From positions 62,001 through 126,000 of the forward strand of contig CAZOOK010000003.1 in NCBI GenBank assembly GCA_964581385.1: DNA of 64,000 nt, in the 5' to 3' direction. The translations under genes and the position numbers were made by a program. The notes below the pieces were generated by a model. That model saw only the letters and a program-made list of their open reading frames with translations. It had not been told where the DNA came from and did no database searches. This document shows positions 27,882 to 36,950 of the stretch, piece after piece. Source of the stretch: CAZOOK01 sp964581385 (GTDB lineage: Bacteria > Pseudomonadota > Gammaproteobacteria > Nevskiales > Nevskiaceae). Numbering within the stretch: position 1 is the stretch's first letter; every line of letters starts with the position of its first letter.

Positions 27882-28331
27882 ATGCTTACGACCGAAAGCG
27901 ATTCCTCTCCTTCCGAAGTGCCGCGTTCGCTGGATGTTTTGGCAATGCTGCTGTCCGGACTGTGCCTCGTGCACTGCATCGTGCTACCTGCACTGGCGGC
28001 GCTGGTACCGTTGTTCGCGAGCGAATATTTCGCGGATGAGCACGTGCACTTGTGGCTGCTGGTCGCGGTGGTACCGACGAGCCTGATGGCGCTCGGTTTC
28101 GGTTACCGGCGCCATCATCACGGACTGCTTGTCGGTTGCGGATTGATCGGACTCGGACTGATCGCGTTCGCCGCACTGGGCCGCAACGCCGGTATTGTCT
28201 CCGACAGCGGTGATCGCCTGTTCAGTGTTACCGGTGGCGTCATTCTCGCGCTCGTACATCTGCGCAATTTCCGGTTGTTACACGCACTAAAACATCCGCA
28301 CCATCAACACGAAGCGGAAGCTGCGGGCTGA
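27882..28331 (+). CDS. MerC-domain membrane protein
   Basis: 149 residues from the ATG at 27882 (an in-frame GTG at 27843 is possible). About four membrane helices are seen, with the MerC signature CLVHCIVLPALAALVP in the first. A His-rich C-terminus (HALKHPHHQHEAEA) would bind metal. MerC proteins import mercury in mer operons, but no mer genes are here; position at the head of a zinc-uptake-like locus suggests a role with zinc or another divalent metal. A TATAGT -10-like box lies at 27832-27837. Confidence 0.75.
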   Translation: MLTTESDSSPSEVPRSLDVLAMLLSGLCLVHCIVLPALAALVPLFASEYFADEHVHLWLLVAVVPTSLMALGFGYRRHHHGLLVGCGLIGLGLIAFAALGRNAGIVSDSGDRLFSVTGGVILALVHLRNFRLLHALKHPHHQHEAEAAG

Positions 28332-28334
28332 GCG

Positions 28335-28616
28335 ATGACGCGCCGCTTCCTCCATTTCGCCGCGATCCTTGGTTTTGTCGTCGGCCAATGGTTCGCGGTC
28401 GTCCATGCGACGCAGCATGAGCTCTCGTCGAACGAGCACTCCTATTGCCAGACCTGCGCGATCGCTCATGCCGCAGGCGGCACACCGGCCGCCGTTCCGC
28501 CATCGGCCGTTTTCATTCCGCGCGGGGAGGAACCGCCCGCGCCATACGTGCCGGAAATTGTCATTCGGCCGGTTCTCCGTCCCCACAGTCGCGGCCCTCC
28601 CACTTTCCTCGTCTGA
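28335..28616 (+). CDS. Small exported His/Cys protein (DUF2946-like), copy 1
   Basis: 93 residues. A hydrophobic N-terminal signal or anchor (FLHFAAILGFVVGQWFAVV) is followed by HATQHEL and a CxxC-x3-H motif (CQTCAIAH), then a Pro-rich tail ending GPPTFLV. The same layout recurs at 31248-31538, on the other side of the TonB-dependent receptor. The His and Cys suggest metal binding in the periplasm. It starts four bases after the merC-like stop, so they are co-transcribed. Function unknown. Confidence 0.7.
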   Translation: MTRRFLHFAAILGFVVGQWFAVVHATQHELSSNEHSYCQTCAIAHAAGGTPAAVPPSAVFIPRGEEPPAPYVPEIVIRPVLRPHSRGPPTFLV

Positions 28617-28687
28617 CCAAACCCTGAGCTGTTTCCGCGCGTCGCTTTGGCCCCGCGCGCTCACTTCGTTTGCAGAGAGAGAAAATC

Positions 28688-31156
28688 ATGTCTTTATTCG
28701 CTTTCATGGCGCGCGTTCGTCCGCGCCATTTTTTTGCTGCGCTGCTGTATGGCAGCGCGATTGCCGGTACATCCACTTCAGCACTTGCGCTGACGCCGAT
28801 CGATTCCACCACTACCCAAATGAACGGCTCTGCCCGGCTAACCGGCGTAGTCAAGGACGCGCAAAGCAAGCCAGTGCCTGGCGCTGCTGTGCGGTTATCC
28901 GGACTATCCGGGAACAATATGATGCAAGCCACAACCGATGGTGATGGCACTTTCCTGATCGACACCTTGCCACCGGGGCATTACTCGTTGACGGCGGAGA
29001 AGGACGGCGCCGATCTCGGCAGTATGGAAGTCGATGTCGCCGCCGGAGAGACGCGAAAAATCGAACTTGCGGGTGCGAATCTGCTTACCGTCATCACCGT
29101 GACTGCGCGCTTCGAGCGTGCACGCAACGCGCTGTCGCCATCCACCGGCAGCAGCCAATACGTGTTCAACCAGCATGACATCGAAGCGCTGCCGCAAGGC
29201 GATCACACGCCGCTGAATCAAGTGCTACTGGAGGCCCCCGGCGTGGTCAATGATTCGGATGGACAGCTTCACATCCGCGGAGACCATGCCGATCTGCAGT
29301 ACCGCATCAATGGTGTGATCCTGCCGGAAGGCGTCGGCACGTTCGGACAAACACTGGACACCCGCTTCGCTCAGAAAATTGATCTGCTGACCGGTGCGTT
29401 GCCGGCGCAATACGGCTATCGCACGGCCGGTGTTGTGGACATTACGACGAAGCAGGATTTCAAGGGCGGCACGATCGATGTCTACGGCGGCAGTCACGAC
29501 ACGATAAATCCGAGTTTCGAATACGGTGGCACCAGCGGTCACTTCAGTGGCTTCTTCTCCGGCTCCTATCTAAAGAGCAATCTGGGCCTGGAGCCGCCGA
29601 CTAATGCTACCAGCCCGATCCACGATGGCACTACGCAGGGCAAAGGCTTCGGTTATCTGGCCTATCAGATCAGCGATAACCTGAAGCTGTCCGGAATGTT
29701 TGGCATGGCTGCCAACCGCTTCGAGATTCCAAATAATCCTGGGCAGTCTCCCGATATGGATTTTCTCGCGGCAACGGGTTTGAGTAGCTTCGATTCGTCT
29801 AAGCTCAATTCGCGCCAGTTTGAACGCACGAACTACGCGCTCGTTGCGTTGCAAGGTATCACCCGTGGCGATATCGACTATCAAGTCGCGGCCTTCGATC
29901 GCGTCAGCGCAGTCAACTACGAACCCGATCAGATCGGGGAGCTCGTTTTCAACGGCGATGCCTCCCTTATCAAGCGCAAGAGCTCGACTCTGGGACTGCA
30001 GAGTGACGTCAAGGTCCCGCTCGATGAAAGCCACACGCTGCGTAGTGGACTATCGGCCAGTACCGAAGACGATCGCGCGGACAACACCTCGACGGTATTC
30101 ACGGTAACCACCCCGGCGGGCAATCCGATCTCATGTCAGCAAGGAATGCTCAGTGCCGATGGCAGTATCTGCTACGGCGGTCCCGAAGCGATCGTCGACA
30201 ACAACCCCAAGAACGGCAACACGGTCCTTGGCCTATACCTGCAGGATCAATGGGATATCAGCAGCACATTCACGCTTAACTACGGCCTGCGTTACGACCG
30301 TCTCAACGCCTACATCGACGATCAGCAGCTGAGCCCGCGCATCGGCATGATCTGGTATCCATCCAAGCAAACGATCGTGCATGCCGCTTATGCGCGTTAT
30401 TTCACGCCGCCACCGAACGAGCTGGTGACCACCGCTTCACTCAACAAATTCAACGGTACGACCAACGCACAGGACGGCGCCGATTCGCCAGTGAAGCCAG
30501 AGCGTGATCACTACTTCGATGTAGGCGTTACCCAGCGATTTACGCCGGCCTTCAACATCGGTCTCGACGGCTACTACAAGTACGCCCGCAACCTGCTCGA
30601 TGAGGGTCAGTTTGGTCAGGCACTCATCTACACACCATTCAATTACGGCATCGGCCACATCTACGGTATAGAGCTGAGTAGCGCCTATCACAGCGACAAC
30701 CTGTCGGCGTATCTGAATCTCTCGCATACGATCGCTCAGGGCACCAATGTTGTGTCCGGCGAGTTCAATTTCGACCCCGACGAACTGGCCTTCATCTCCC
30801 AGCACTACATCTACCTCGACCACGATCAACACATCACCGCTTCGGGCGGCGTTTCCTATCTCTGGCAAGGCACGCGTTTCGGTGCCGATGCGACCTTCGG
30901 AGACGGCCTGCGCAACGACGGTGACGGCACGATTCCCAACGGTGGCAAAGAACCGCCGAATATGCAGGTCGATCTGTCCGCGGCACGACCCGTGCACTTG
31001 GCCAGCTTCGGCGAAATTGATCTCCGCGCCGTGGTACTCAACGTGCTCGACCGTGCGAATCAAATTCACGACGGGACCGGCGTTGGCGTCGGCGCGGCGC
31101 AATATGGTCCGCGCCGTGCTTTTTATTTCGGGGTCGCGAAACCTTTTGGTTCCTGA
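28688..31156 (+). CDS. TonB-dependent outer-membrane receptor (probable metal/zinc uptake)
   Basis: About 822 residues from the ATG at 28688 (an in-frame upstream TTG lacks support). Order: signal peptide ending near ALA; a carboxypeptidase-regulatory-like beta-sandwich (RLTGVVKDAQSKPVPGAAV ... PPGHYSLTAEKDG); a TonB-box-like stretch LLTVITVTAR; the plug (HIRGDHADLQYRINGVILPEG); then a long barrel with Tyr/Phe-rich strands ending in FYFGVAKPFGS. It imports a ligand using the TonB-ExbBD energy system. Flanking metal-protein genes and the downstream ZnuA/ZnuB pair suggest zinc, by context only. Confidence 0.85.
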   Translation: MSLFAFMARVRPRHFFAALLYGSAIAGTSTSALALTPIDSTTTQMNGSARLTGVVKDAQSKPVPGAAVRLSGLSGNNMMQATTDGDGTFLIDTLPPGHYSLTAEKDGADLGSMEVDVAAGETRKIELAGANLLTVITVTARFERARNALSPSTGSSQYVFNQHDIEALPQGDHTPLNQVLLEAPGVVNDSDGQLHIRGDHADLQYRINGVILPEGVGTFGQTLDTRFAQKIDLLTGALPAQYGYRTAGVVDITTKQDFKGGTIDVYGGSHDTINPSFEYGGTSGHFSGFFSGSYLKSNLGLEPPTNATSPIHDGTTQGKGFGYLAYQISDNLKLSGMFGMAANRFEIPNNPGQSPDMDFLAATGLSSFDSSKLNSRQFERTNYALVALQGITRGDIDYQVAAFDRVSAVNYEPDQIGELVFNGDASLIKRKSSTLGLQSDVKVPLDESHTLRSGLSASTEDDRADNTSTVFTVTTPAGNPISCQQGMLSADGSICYGGPEAIVDNNPKNGNTVLGLYLQDQWDISSTFTLNYGLRYDRLNAYIDDQQLSPRIGMIWYPSKQTIVHAAYARYFTPPPNELVTTASLNKFNGTTNAQDGADSPVKPERDHYFDVGVTQRFTPAFNIGLDGYYKYARNLLDEGQFGQALIYTPFNYGIGHIYGIELSSAYHSDNLSAYLNLSHTIAQGTNVVSGEFNFDPDELAFISQHYIYLDHDQHITASGGVSYLWQGTRFGADATFGDGLRNDGDGTIPNGGKEPPNMQVDLSAARPVHLASFGEIDLRAVVLNVLDRANQIHDGTGVGVGAAQYGPRRAFYFGVAKPFGS

Positions 31157-31247
31157 GAACTTTCGTCGTCTGCTAGTCGTTCGACCGGGATCCATACGCA
31201 TGAAAAGCAGCATTGCCGCGCAAGCGCGCTCATGCTACAAGCCCACC

Positions 31248-31538
31248 ATGCTGCGTCGAGCGTGGATTCATGCCTGTTTCGCACTGGCCTTTTTGGCCGG
31301 GCAGAGCTACGCGTTTGCGCATGCGATCCAGCATGAGCTGAATCCCGACGCCAAACCAGCTGCCTGCGCGATCTGCGTCATCGGTCATGGCGCGGCCCCG
31401 CTGCCGCACATCGCGCTGCCGCGACCGGAAATCGAACCCGCAGCATCCCCGACCGTGGCTCTGCCCGAAACCGTCGCGGTAACTCCAATCGGGCTGCCAC
31501 CTCCGAGTACCGGCCCCCCTTCCATCCTCGTCCAATGA
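31248..31538 (+). CDS. Small exported His/Cys protein (DUF2946-like), copy 2
   Basis: 96 residues, beginning MLRRAWIHACFALAFLAGQS, a signal peptide matching copy 1 (MTRRFLHF...). Then HAIQHEL, a CxxC-x3-H motif (CAICVIGH) and a Pro-rich tail ending GPPSILVQ. I start at 31248 because this aligns with copy 1; an in-frame ATG at 31200 would add 16 residues. The two copies share HAxQHEL, CxxC and the GPPxxLV end, so they are diverged paralogs bracketing the receptor. They could be periplasmic metal carriers. Confidence 0.65.
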   Translation: MLRRAWIHACFALAFLAGQSYAFAHAIQHELNPDAKPAACAICVIGHGAAPLPHIALPRPEIEPAASPTVALPETVAVTPIGLPPPSTGPPSILVQ

Positions 31539-31606
31539 ATTCTGTGTGAATTCTGATCGCGGTAATTCGCCGCGACATAGCGTTATTCTCAACTGACGAG
31601 GTTCTC

Positions 31607-32830
31607 ATGCGCTTCTCTTTTCGCGCCGCTCGCTTAGCGGCAAGTGCCGGCCTTTGTGGGGCTGGCTTGGCGACTATTCCCATCATCTGCACCGCCGCCG
31701 ACAACGGCACCGCGTTCAACCCCAAAATCAGCCTGATTCTGCAGGGCAACTACGCCGACTTCAGCAACTCGACGCCGACGCTCGTGCCTGGATTTCTGTT
31801 GCCGGGTCAGGACAGCTTCGTGCCGTCGGGCCTGTCGCTCAACGAGACCGAACTCGCCGTCGAATCGAATATCGACGACTACTTTCACGGCTGGGCGGCG
31901 ATCGCCCTCGACAATGACGCCAATGGCAACACGCAGGTGTCGGTCGAGAATGCGTATATCGATACGCTAACCCTGCCCTACGGGTTTGCCGGCCGAATCG
32001 GTCGTTTCTATTCGGAGATCGGCTATCTCAACCACGTGCACGCGCACGCCTGGGACTTCATCGATCAGCCGCTGATCTACAGCACGATGCTGGATAGCCA
32101 GTATCACGACGACGGCGGGCAGCTGCGCTGGATCGCGCCGACCGATTTCCTGCTCGAAATCGGCGGCGAGCTGCTGCGCGGCGCGCAGTTTCCAGGCGGC
32201 GGCGAGCATCGCTCCGGCGTTCCGGCCAAGACGGCGTTCGCGCATGTCGGCGATGACCTTGGCGATAGTTGGTCGTATCGCGTCGGGTTGTCCTATCTGC
32301 GCATCGACGAAGATAACCGCTTAACCGGTGAGCCGACGCAGACCGCGTTTTCCGGCAACAGCGGCCTCGGTGCCGCTGACTTCGTGTTCAAGTGGTCGCC
32401 GCATGGCAATCCGACTGTGCACAACGCGGTGATCCAGGGCGAGTATTTCCATCGTCGCGAGAACGGTGCTCTTATCAACGATCCGAACGGCGCAGCGACC
32501 AACAGCGACTACAGCGGCCACGAGAGCGGCTACTACGTACAAGGGGTCTATCAGTTCGTGCCGCACTGGCGCATCGGCGCGCGCTACGACTGGATCGAAA
32601 CGTCGAACGCGCTGTCGAATCCGGCAACCGGAACTGATCTCGCCACGCTCGCCGATAACAGCCATCACCCGCAACGCGAAAGCGTGATGGTCGACTGGTC
32701 GCACAGCGAATTCAGCCGCATTCGCCTGCAATACAACCATGACCAGTCGCGGTCCGGCGGCGCCACCGACAATCAGGTATTCCTGCAATACATCTTCGCG
32801 ATGGGTTCGCACCCGGCCCATTCGTTCTAG
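31607..32830 (+). CDS. Outer-membrane beta-barrel protein of the zinc locus
   Basis: 407 residues with a signal peptide (to about residue 31, ICTAADN). The rest alternates polar and aromatic residues in barrel-like strands (GWAAIALDNDANGNTQVSVE, YYVQGVYQFVPHWRIGARYDW, RLQYNHDQS) and ends VFLQYIFAMGSHPAHSF, with His-containing loops (NHVHAHAW). A porin-like channel for metal entry is plausible. It sits between copy 2 of the small His/Cys protein and the ZnuA-like gene, on the same strand with 9 bases to the latter. Confidence 0.75.
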   Translation: MRFSFRAARLAASAGLCGAGLATIPIICTAADNGTAFNPKISLILQGNYADFSNSTPTLVPGFLLPGQDSFVPSGLSLNETELAVESNIDDYFHGWAAIALDNDANGNTQVSVENAYIDTLTLPYGFAGRIGRFYSEIGYLNHVHAHAWDFIDQPLIYSTMLDSQYHDDGGQLRWIAPTDFLLEIGGELLRGAQFPGGGEHRSGVPAKTAFAHVGDDLGDSWSYRVGLSYLRIDEDNRLTGEPTQTAFSGNSGLGAADFVFKWSPHGNPTVHNAVIQGEYFHRRENGALINDPNGAATNSDYSGHESGYYVQGVYQFVPHWRIGARYDWIETSNALSNPATGTDLATLADNSHHPQRESVMVDWSHSEFSRIRLQYNHDQSRSGGATDNQVFLQYIFAMGSHPAHSF

Positions 32831-32839
32831 GAAAAAATC

Positions 32840-33757
32840 ATGCGCAAATTTCTCGCTCTTCTCGCGCTGGCCACTGCCGCGCACATCACGCCGGCGTCCG
32901 CGGCGCTCAAAATTTTCGCCTGCGAACCCGAATGGGCCGCATTGACCAAGGAACTCGGCGGCGACAACGTCGATGTCTACGCCGCCACCAGCGGCTTGCA
33001 GGACCCGCACCAAGTGCAGGCGCGGCCGAGCCTAATCGCCCATTTCCGCAATGCGGATCTGGCGGTTTGCACCGGCGCCGAGCTGGAGATCGGCTGGTTC
33101 CCGATCCTCTCGCAGAATGCGGCGAATCCGAAAATCCAGCCCGGCCAGCCGGGACTGTTCGAGGCCTACCACTTCGTGACGATGAAGGAGCTGCCCGAGA
33201 GTGTCGATCGCATCAACGGCGACGTGCATCCGGATGGCAATCCGCACTTCCAGACCGATCCGCGCAACATCGGGCTCGTCGCCAAAGCGCTGACAGAACG
33301 GCTGGCCGCAATCGACGCCGCGCATGCCGACGCCTACCGCGCACGCGGCAAGGACTTCGACGCGCGCTGGCAGGCCGCGGTCGCGAAATGGTCGAGCCAG
33401 GCCAAACCGCTCGCGGGCTTGAGCGCGCTCAGCTATCACAAGGAATGGATCTATCTGTACGACTTCGTCGGCATGAAAGAAGTCGGCACACTGGAGCCCA
33501 AGCCCGGTATTCCGCCGAGCGCCGCGCACCTTGAGGAATTGCTCGCAAACTTCAGGCAGACACCCGCGAAGATGGTCGTATACGCGGCCTACAATGATTC
33601 GCATGCGGCACAGTTTTTCTCGCAAAAGGCCGGCATTCCCGCAGTGAAGCTGCCATTCACCATCGGTGGCGTCGATGGCGCGGATGATTTGTTCAAGCTC
33701 TACCAGATCACCATCGACCGGCTGGTCGCCGCCGCCAATGGTAAGGGATCGGAATGA
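32840..33757 (+). CDS. znuA: Metal (zinc-type) ABC importer substrate-binding protein
   Basis: 305 residues, cluster A-I binding-protein fold. A signal peptide ends near ASA; candidate metal ligands lie in QDPHQVQARPS (His), VHPDGNPHFQTDP (His) and AYNDSHA (Asp/His). It would capture Zn2+ (or Mn2+) in the periplasm for the permease that overlaps it by four bases. It lacks the long His-rich loop of E. coli ZnuA. Confidence 0.85.
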   Translation: MRKFLALLALATAAHITPASAALKIFACEPEWAALTKELGGDNVDVYAATSGLQDPHQVQARPSLIAHFRNADLAVCTGAELEIGWFPILSQNAANPKIQPGQPGLFEAYHFVTMKELPESVDRINGDVHPDGNPHFQTDPRNIGLVAKALTERLAAIDAAHADAYRARGKDFDARWQAAVAKWSSQAKPLAGLSALSYHKEWIYLYDFVGMKEVGTLEPKPGIPPSAAHLEELLANFRQTPAKMVVYAAYNDSHAAQFFSQKAGIPAVKLPFTIGGVDGADDLFKLYQITIDRLVAAANGKGSE

Positions 33758-34527
33758 TGAACTTCTCTTTCGACTGGTCACTGCTGGGCCCGCCGCTGCT
33801 GGCGGGCCTGGTGGTCTGCGCGACGCACGTCACGCTGGGCCGCGAAGTACTCAAGCGCGGCATCATCTTCATCGACCTGACCATTGCACAGATCGCTGCG
33901 CTTGGCGTGATCGCGCTCGAAGCCGCTGGCCATGAAAGCCGTGGCTGGGAGCTGCAGGCCGCAGCCGGCCTCGCCGCGCTGCTCGCAGCCGGCCTATTGT
34001 CGTGGACCGAAAAACGGCTGCACGAAGTACAGGAAGCGCTGATCGGTTGTCTGTACGTGGTCGCAGCCTGCGCCTCGATCCTGCTGCTCGCACATAACCC
34101 GCACGGCGGCGAACATCTGACCGAGCTACTCGCCGGCCAGATTCTGTGGGTCACTTACGCGCAGGTGTGGCCGGTGGCGCTGCTCTACGCCGCCATCCTC
34201 GCCGTCTGGTGGATCGGTGCGCGGCGTGTACCGGCGCTGTTCTACCCGCTGTTCGCGCTCAACGTGACTGCATCCGTGCAACTCGTCGGCGTCTATCTGG
34301 TATTCGCATCGCTGATTCTGCCGGCGCTTGCGGCGCGTGATCTGAGCGAGCGGCGCGGATTGCTGGTCGGCTATGGCGTCGGGGCGGCGGGCTATGCGCT
34401 TGGCTTGTGGCTGTCGGTGCCCTTCGATCTGCCGTCGGGACCTTTGATCGTCTGCGTGCTGGCTGTTCTAACCGTGATCACCGGCATCGCGCGCGCTCGG
34501 CGGCGCCCGCAATTCGGAGCACAATAA
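33754..34527 (+). CDS. znuB: Metal (zinc-type) ABC importer permease
   Basis: 257 residues, ABC-3 family with about eight membrane helices. KRGIIFIDLTIAQIAALG and the later LVFASLILPALAARDLSERRG are family-typical. It overlaps the ZnuA-like gene (ATGATGA). No ATP-binding partner (ZnuC) is present in the window; it must be encoded elsewhere or the pair borrows another ATPase. Confidence 0.88.
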   Translation: MMNFSFDWSLLGPPLLAGLVVCATHVTLGREVLKRGIIFIDLTIAQIAALGVIALEAAGHESRGWELQAAAGLAALLAAGLLSWTEKRLHEVQEALIGCLYVVAACASILLLAHNPHGGEHLTELLAGQILWVTYAQVWPVALLYAAILAVWWIGARRVPALFYPLFALNVTASVQLVGVYLVFASLILPALAARDLSERRGLLVGYGVGAAGYALGLWLSVPFDLPSGPLIVCVLAVLTVITGIARARRRPQFGAQ

Positions 34528-34552
34528 CGGCCATGATCAAGGAGGAATAACA

Positions 34553-35527
34553 ATGAAAGCCATCGTCTGTCGCGAACTGGGATTGCCGGAAAAACTCGTT
34601 TTCGACGACATCCCCGACCCAAAACCCGGCCCGGGGGATGTGCGCATCGCCGTCAAGGCGTCGAGCGTGAATTTTCCGGATGCGCTGATCATCCAGGGCA
34701 AGTATCAGATGAAAGTCGTCCCGCCGTTCGTGCCCGGTGCGGAAGTGGCCGGCACCGTCGTTGAGGTCGGCGAGCGCGTCACCCAGTTCAAAAAAGGCGA
34801 TGGCGTAGTGGCCTTCATTCCAACCGGGGGCTACGCTGAGCAAGTAGTCGCGTCCGCGCATACCGCCGTGCTGTTGCCACCGAGCGTGGATTTCACCAAG
34901 GCGGCCGCACTCACACTGGTTTTCGGCACCAGCCTGCACGCACTCAAACAGCGCGCTCAGCTCAAATCCGGCGAGACGTTGCTGGTACTCGGCGCGGCCG
35001 GCGGCGTCGGACTCGCTGCCGTACAGATCGGAAAAATAATGGGCGCACGCGTGATCGCCGCCGCATCGAGCGCGGAAAAGCTCGCGCTGTGCCGCGAGAA
35101 CGGCGCCGATGAAACCATCGATTACTCGACGGAGAGTCTCAAGGAAGCCGTCAAGAAACTGACCAAAGGCCGAGGGGCGGACGTGATCTACGATCCCGTC
35201 GGCGGCGCACTCGCGCAGGACTGCCTGTCGTGCATCGCTTGGAACGGCCGCTATCTAGTAATCGGGTTCGCATCCGGAACAATTCCGGATATCGCCGCCA
35301 ATCGCCTGCTGCTGAAAGGCGCATCTGCCGTTGGCGTATTCTGGGGCTCGTTCACCGCGCACGAACCGCAGGTCAACGCTGAGAATATCGCGCAACTGTT
35401 CGCGTGGATGAAGGAAGGCCGCATCCGGCCTTACGTCTCCAAAACCTATCCACTCAACGAGGCAGCGCAGGCACTGCGCGACATGCTGGAACGCAAGGTC
35501 ACCGGAAAAATCGTCCTGCTTCCGTAA
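34553..35527 (+). CDS. NADPH:quinone oxidoreductase-like zinc-independent MDR protein
   Basis: 324 residues. A GroES-like N-terminal domain (SSVNFPDALIIQGKYQ, VPGAEVAGTVVEVG), then a Rossmann fold with LVLGAAGGVGLAAVQIGK, and VFWGSF/NAENIAQLFAW. Structural zinc Cys of alcohol dehydrogenases are absent, so it belongs to the quinone oxidoreductase branch. It reduces quinones or enones with NADPH. A GGAGG ribosome site precedes the ATG. It follows znuB by 25 bases but its role is probably separate. Confidence 0.88.
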   Translation: MKAIVCRELGLPEKLVFDDIPDPKPGPGDVRIAVKASSVNFPDALIIQGKYQMKVVPPFVPGAEVAGTVVEVGERVTQFKKGDGVVAFIPTGGYAEQVVASAHTAVLLPPSVDFTKAAALTLVFGTSLHALKQRAQLKSGETLLVLGAAGGVGLAAVQIGKIMGARVIAAASSAEKLALCRENGADETIDYSTESLKEAVKKLTKGRGADVIYDPVGGALAQDCLSCIAWNGRYLVIGFASGTIPDIAANRLLLKGASAVGVFWGSFTAHEPQVNAENIAQLFAWMKEGRIRPYVSKTYPLNEAAQALRDMLERKVTGKIVLLP

Positions 35528-35615
35528 GTTTCGACGAGCGAAAAGCGCTGGATTGTGCACCCACCTGCGCCGGCCGTGGCGCAGGTGGGCAAATCCCCCT
35601 CTCAACCCGCGCTCG

Positions 35616-36950
35616 TCATGCGGTTGCTTCCGTTTGCTCCTCATTCGGAGACGTTTCCTCGGTAGCGCTGTATTCGAGCCCTCGACTCTCCACCAGATTC
35701 GTCTTTACCAGCAGCCGGCTAATCCGCCGCGCGTTGTGATGTCTGTAGTCATATTCGATATCGCCGTCGCCGTTGACCAATTCGGCATTGGGGAAGCGTT
35801 TCATCAATTCGGTGATCATCAATCCACCCTGCGCGCGCACCAGATAAGTGCCGATGCAGAAGTGTGCACCACCGCCGAATACGAGGTTGCCGTCGAGTTT
35901 CCGCGTGATATCCAGCTTGCGCGGATTTTCCCATTTTTGCGGATCGACCCATGCTGCGCTGAGATTAAGAAGTATCGCTTGGCCCTTTCTGATCTGCTGT
36001 CCACGGAACAGAACATCCTCCGTAGCGAATCGGAACTGCGGCGTTTTGGCGATGGCGCCGACGCGCAACAGCTCGATGATCGCGTTTTCCATCAACTCCG
36101 GCCGCGAACGCAGCAGCTTGTACTGTTCCGGGTTACTCAGCAGACCTTTGATCAGGTAAGTGTGCAGATCGGTTGCAGCATCTGCGCCAGCAACGATCAC
36201 CGCCTGAATCATCGCGAGGATGCTGTAGTCGTCGAGTTTGTCACCGTTATCCGACGACGCAATCATGCTGCCGATGAAATCGTTGCCGGGATCGGCGGCG
36301 GCGCGACGTTCCTTCATGAGATCGAGAAAATACTTCAGCCCTGGCAGCGAACCCTGCATGGCCCGCTCGCGCTCCTCGGGGGGAAGATTGACGCGCGTCG
36401 CCCTGATCACGTTGACCGCGAAATCGTGAAAGAAGGATTCCATGTTGGTCGGTACGCCAACCATGCGTGCGATCGAACGCACCGACAACTTCTCCGAGAT
36501 CATCGAAAACGCTTCGAACTGATCGGGCGTGCCAATCTGGTCGAAGCACTCGACAATCAGGTCGCGGATCTTGGCATTTATCTTCGCCATCACCGGCTTG
36601 GAAAACGCGGGCATCGTCAGCTTGCGCAGCCGCATATGCTCTTCCGCGCTGACCATGAAGAGGCATTTATCCATCGCCTTCTCGAAGTCGTTCTGTTCGG
36701 ATTCCGGCTTCGGCGGCGGGGCATGTTCCCAGAACTTGTAGCTGGCTGAAAAGCTGTTGTTTTGAAGGGCTTCCCAGCATGCATCGTGTGAACTAACCAC
36801 CCACATCCGCATGTCTTTGTGCCATGCCACCGGAAAATCACAAACCAGTCGTTCCCAGACCGCCCATGGCGAACGGACGAAGTCCGGCAAATAGGGGTTA
36901 AAAATACTGTTATCGATTTCGACGCGTCCTGCCGCAGTTTCTGTAAACAC
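35616..36950 (-). CDS. Cytochrome P450
   Basis: 444 residues. The I-helix oxygen-binding region is VAGADAATD, the ExxR pair is in IIELLRVG, and the heme-Cys loop is FGGGAHFCIG. It is a soluble bacterial class I type needing a ferredoxin and reductase not found here. It starts at GTG 36950 behind AAGGAG. The substrate is unknown; a steroid or terpenoid role is suggested only by the nearby steroid genes. It is convergent with the quinone oxidoreductase gene. Confidence 0.9.
   Translation of the reverse strand: MFTETAAGRVEIDNSIFNPYLPDFVRSPWAVWERLVCDFPVAWHKDMRMWVVSSHDACWEALQNNSFSASYKFWEHAPPPKPESEQNDFEKAMDKCLFMVSAEEHMRLRKLTMPAFSKPVMAKINAKIRDLIVECFDQIGTPDQFEAFSMISEKLSVRSIARMVGVPTNMESFFHDFAVNVIRATRVNLPPEERERAMQGSLPGLKYFLDLMKERRAAADPGNDFIGSMIASSDNGDKLDDYSILAMIQAVIVAGADAATDLHTYLIKGLLSNPEQYKLLRSRPELMENAIIELLRVGAIAKTPQFRFATEDVLFRGQQIRKGQAILLNLSAAWVDPQKWENPRKLDITRKLDGNLVFGGGAHFCIGTYLVRAQGGLMITELMKRFPNAELVNGDGDIEYDYRHHNARRISRLLVKTNLVESRGLEYSATEETSPNEEQTEATA

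Noticed and set aside
27882..28331. Mercury-resistance operon
   Set aside because: The MerC-like gene stands alone; no merR, merT, merP or merA, and the neighbours point to zinc-type uptake.
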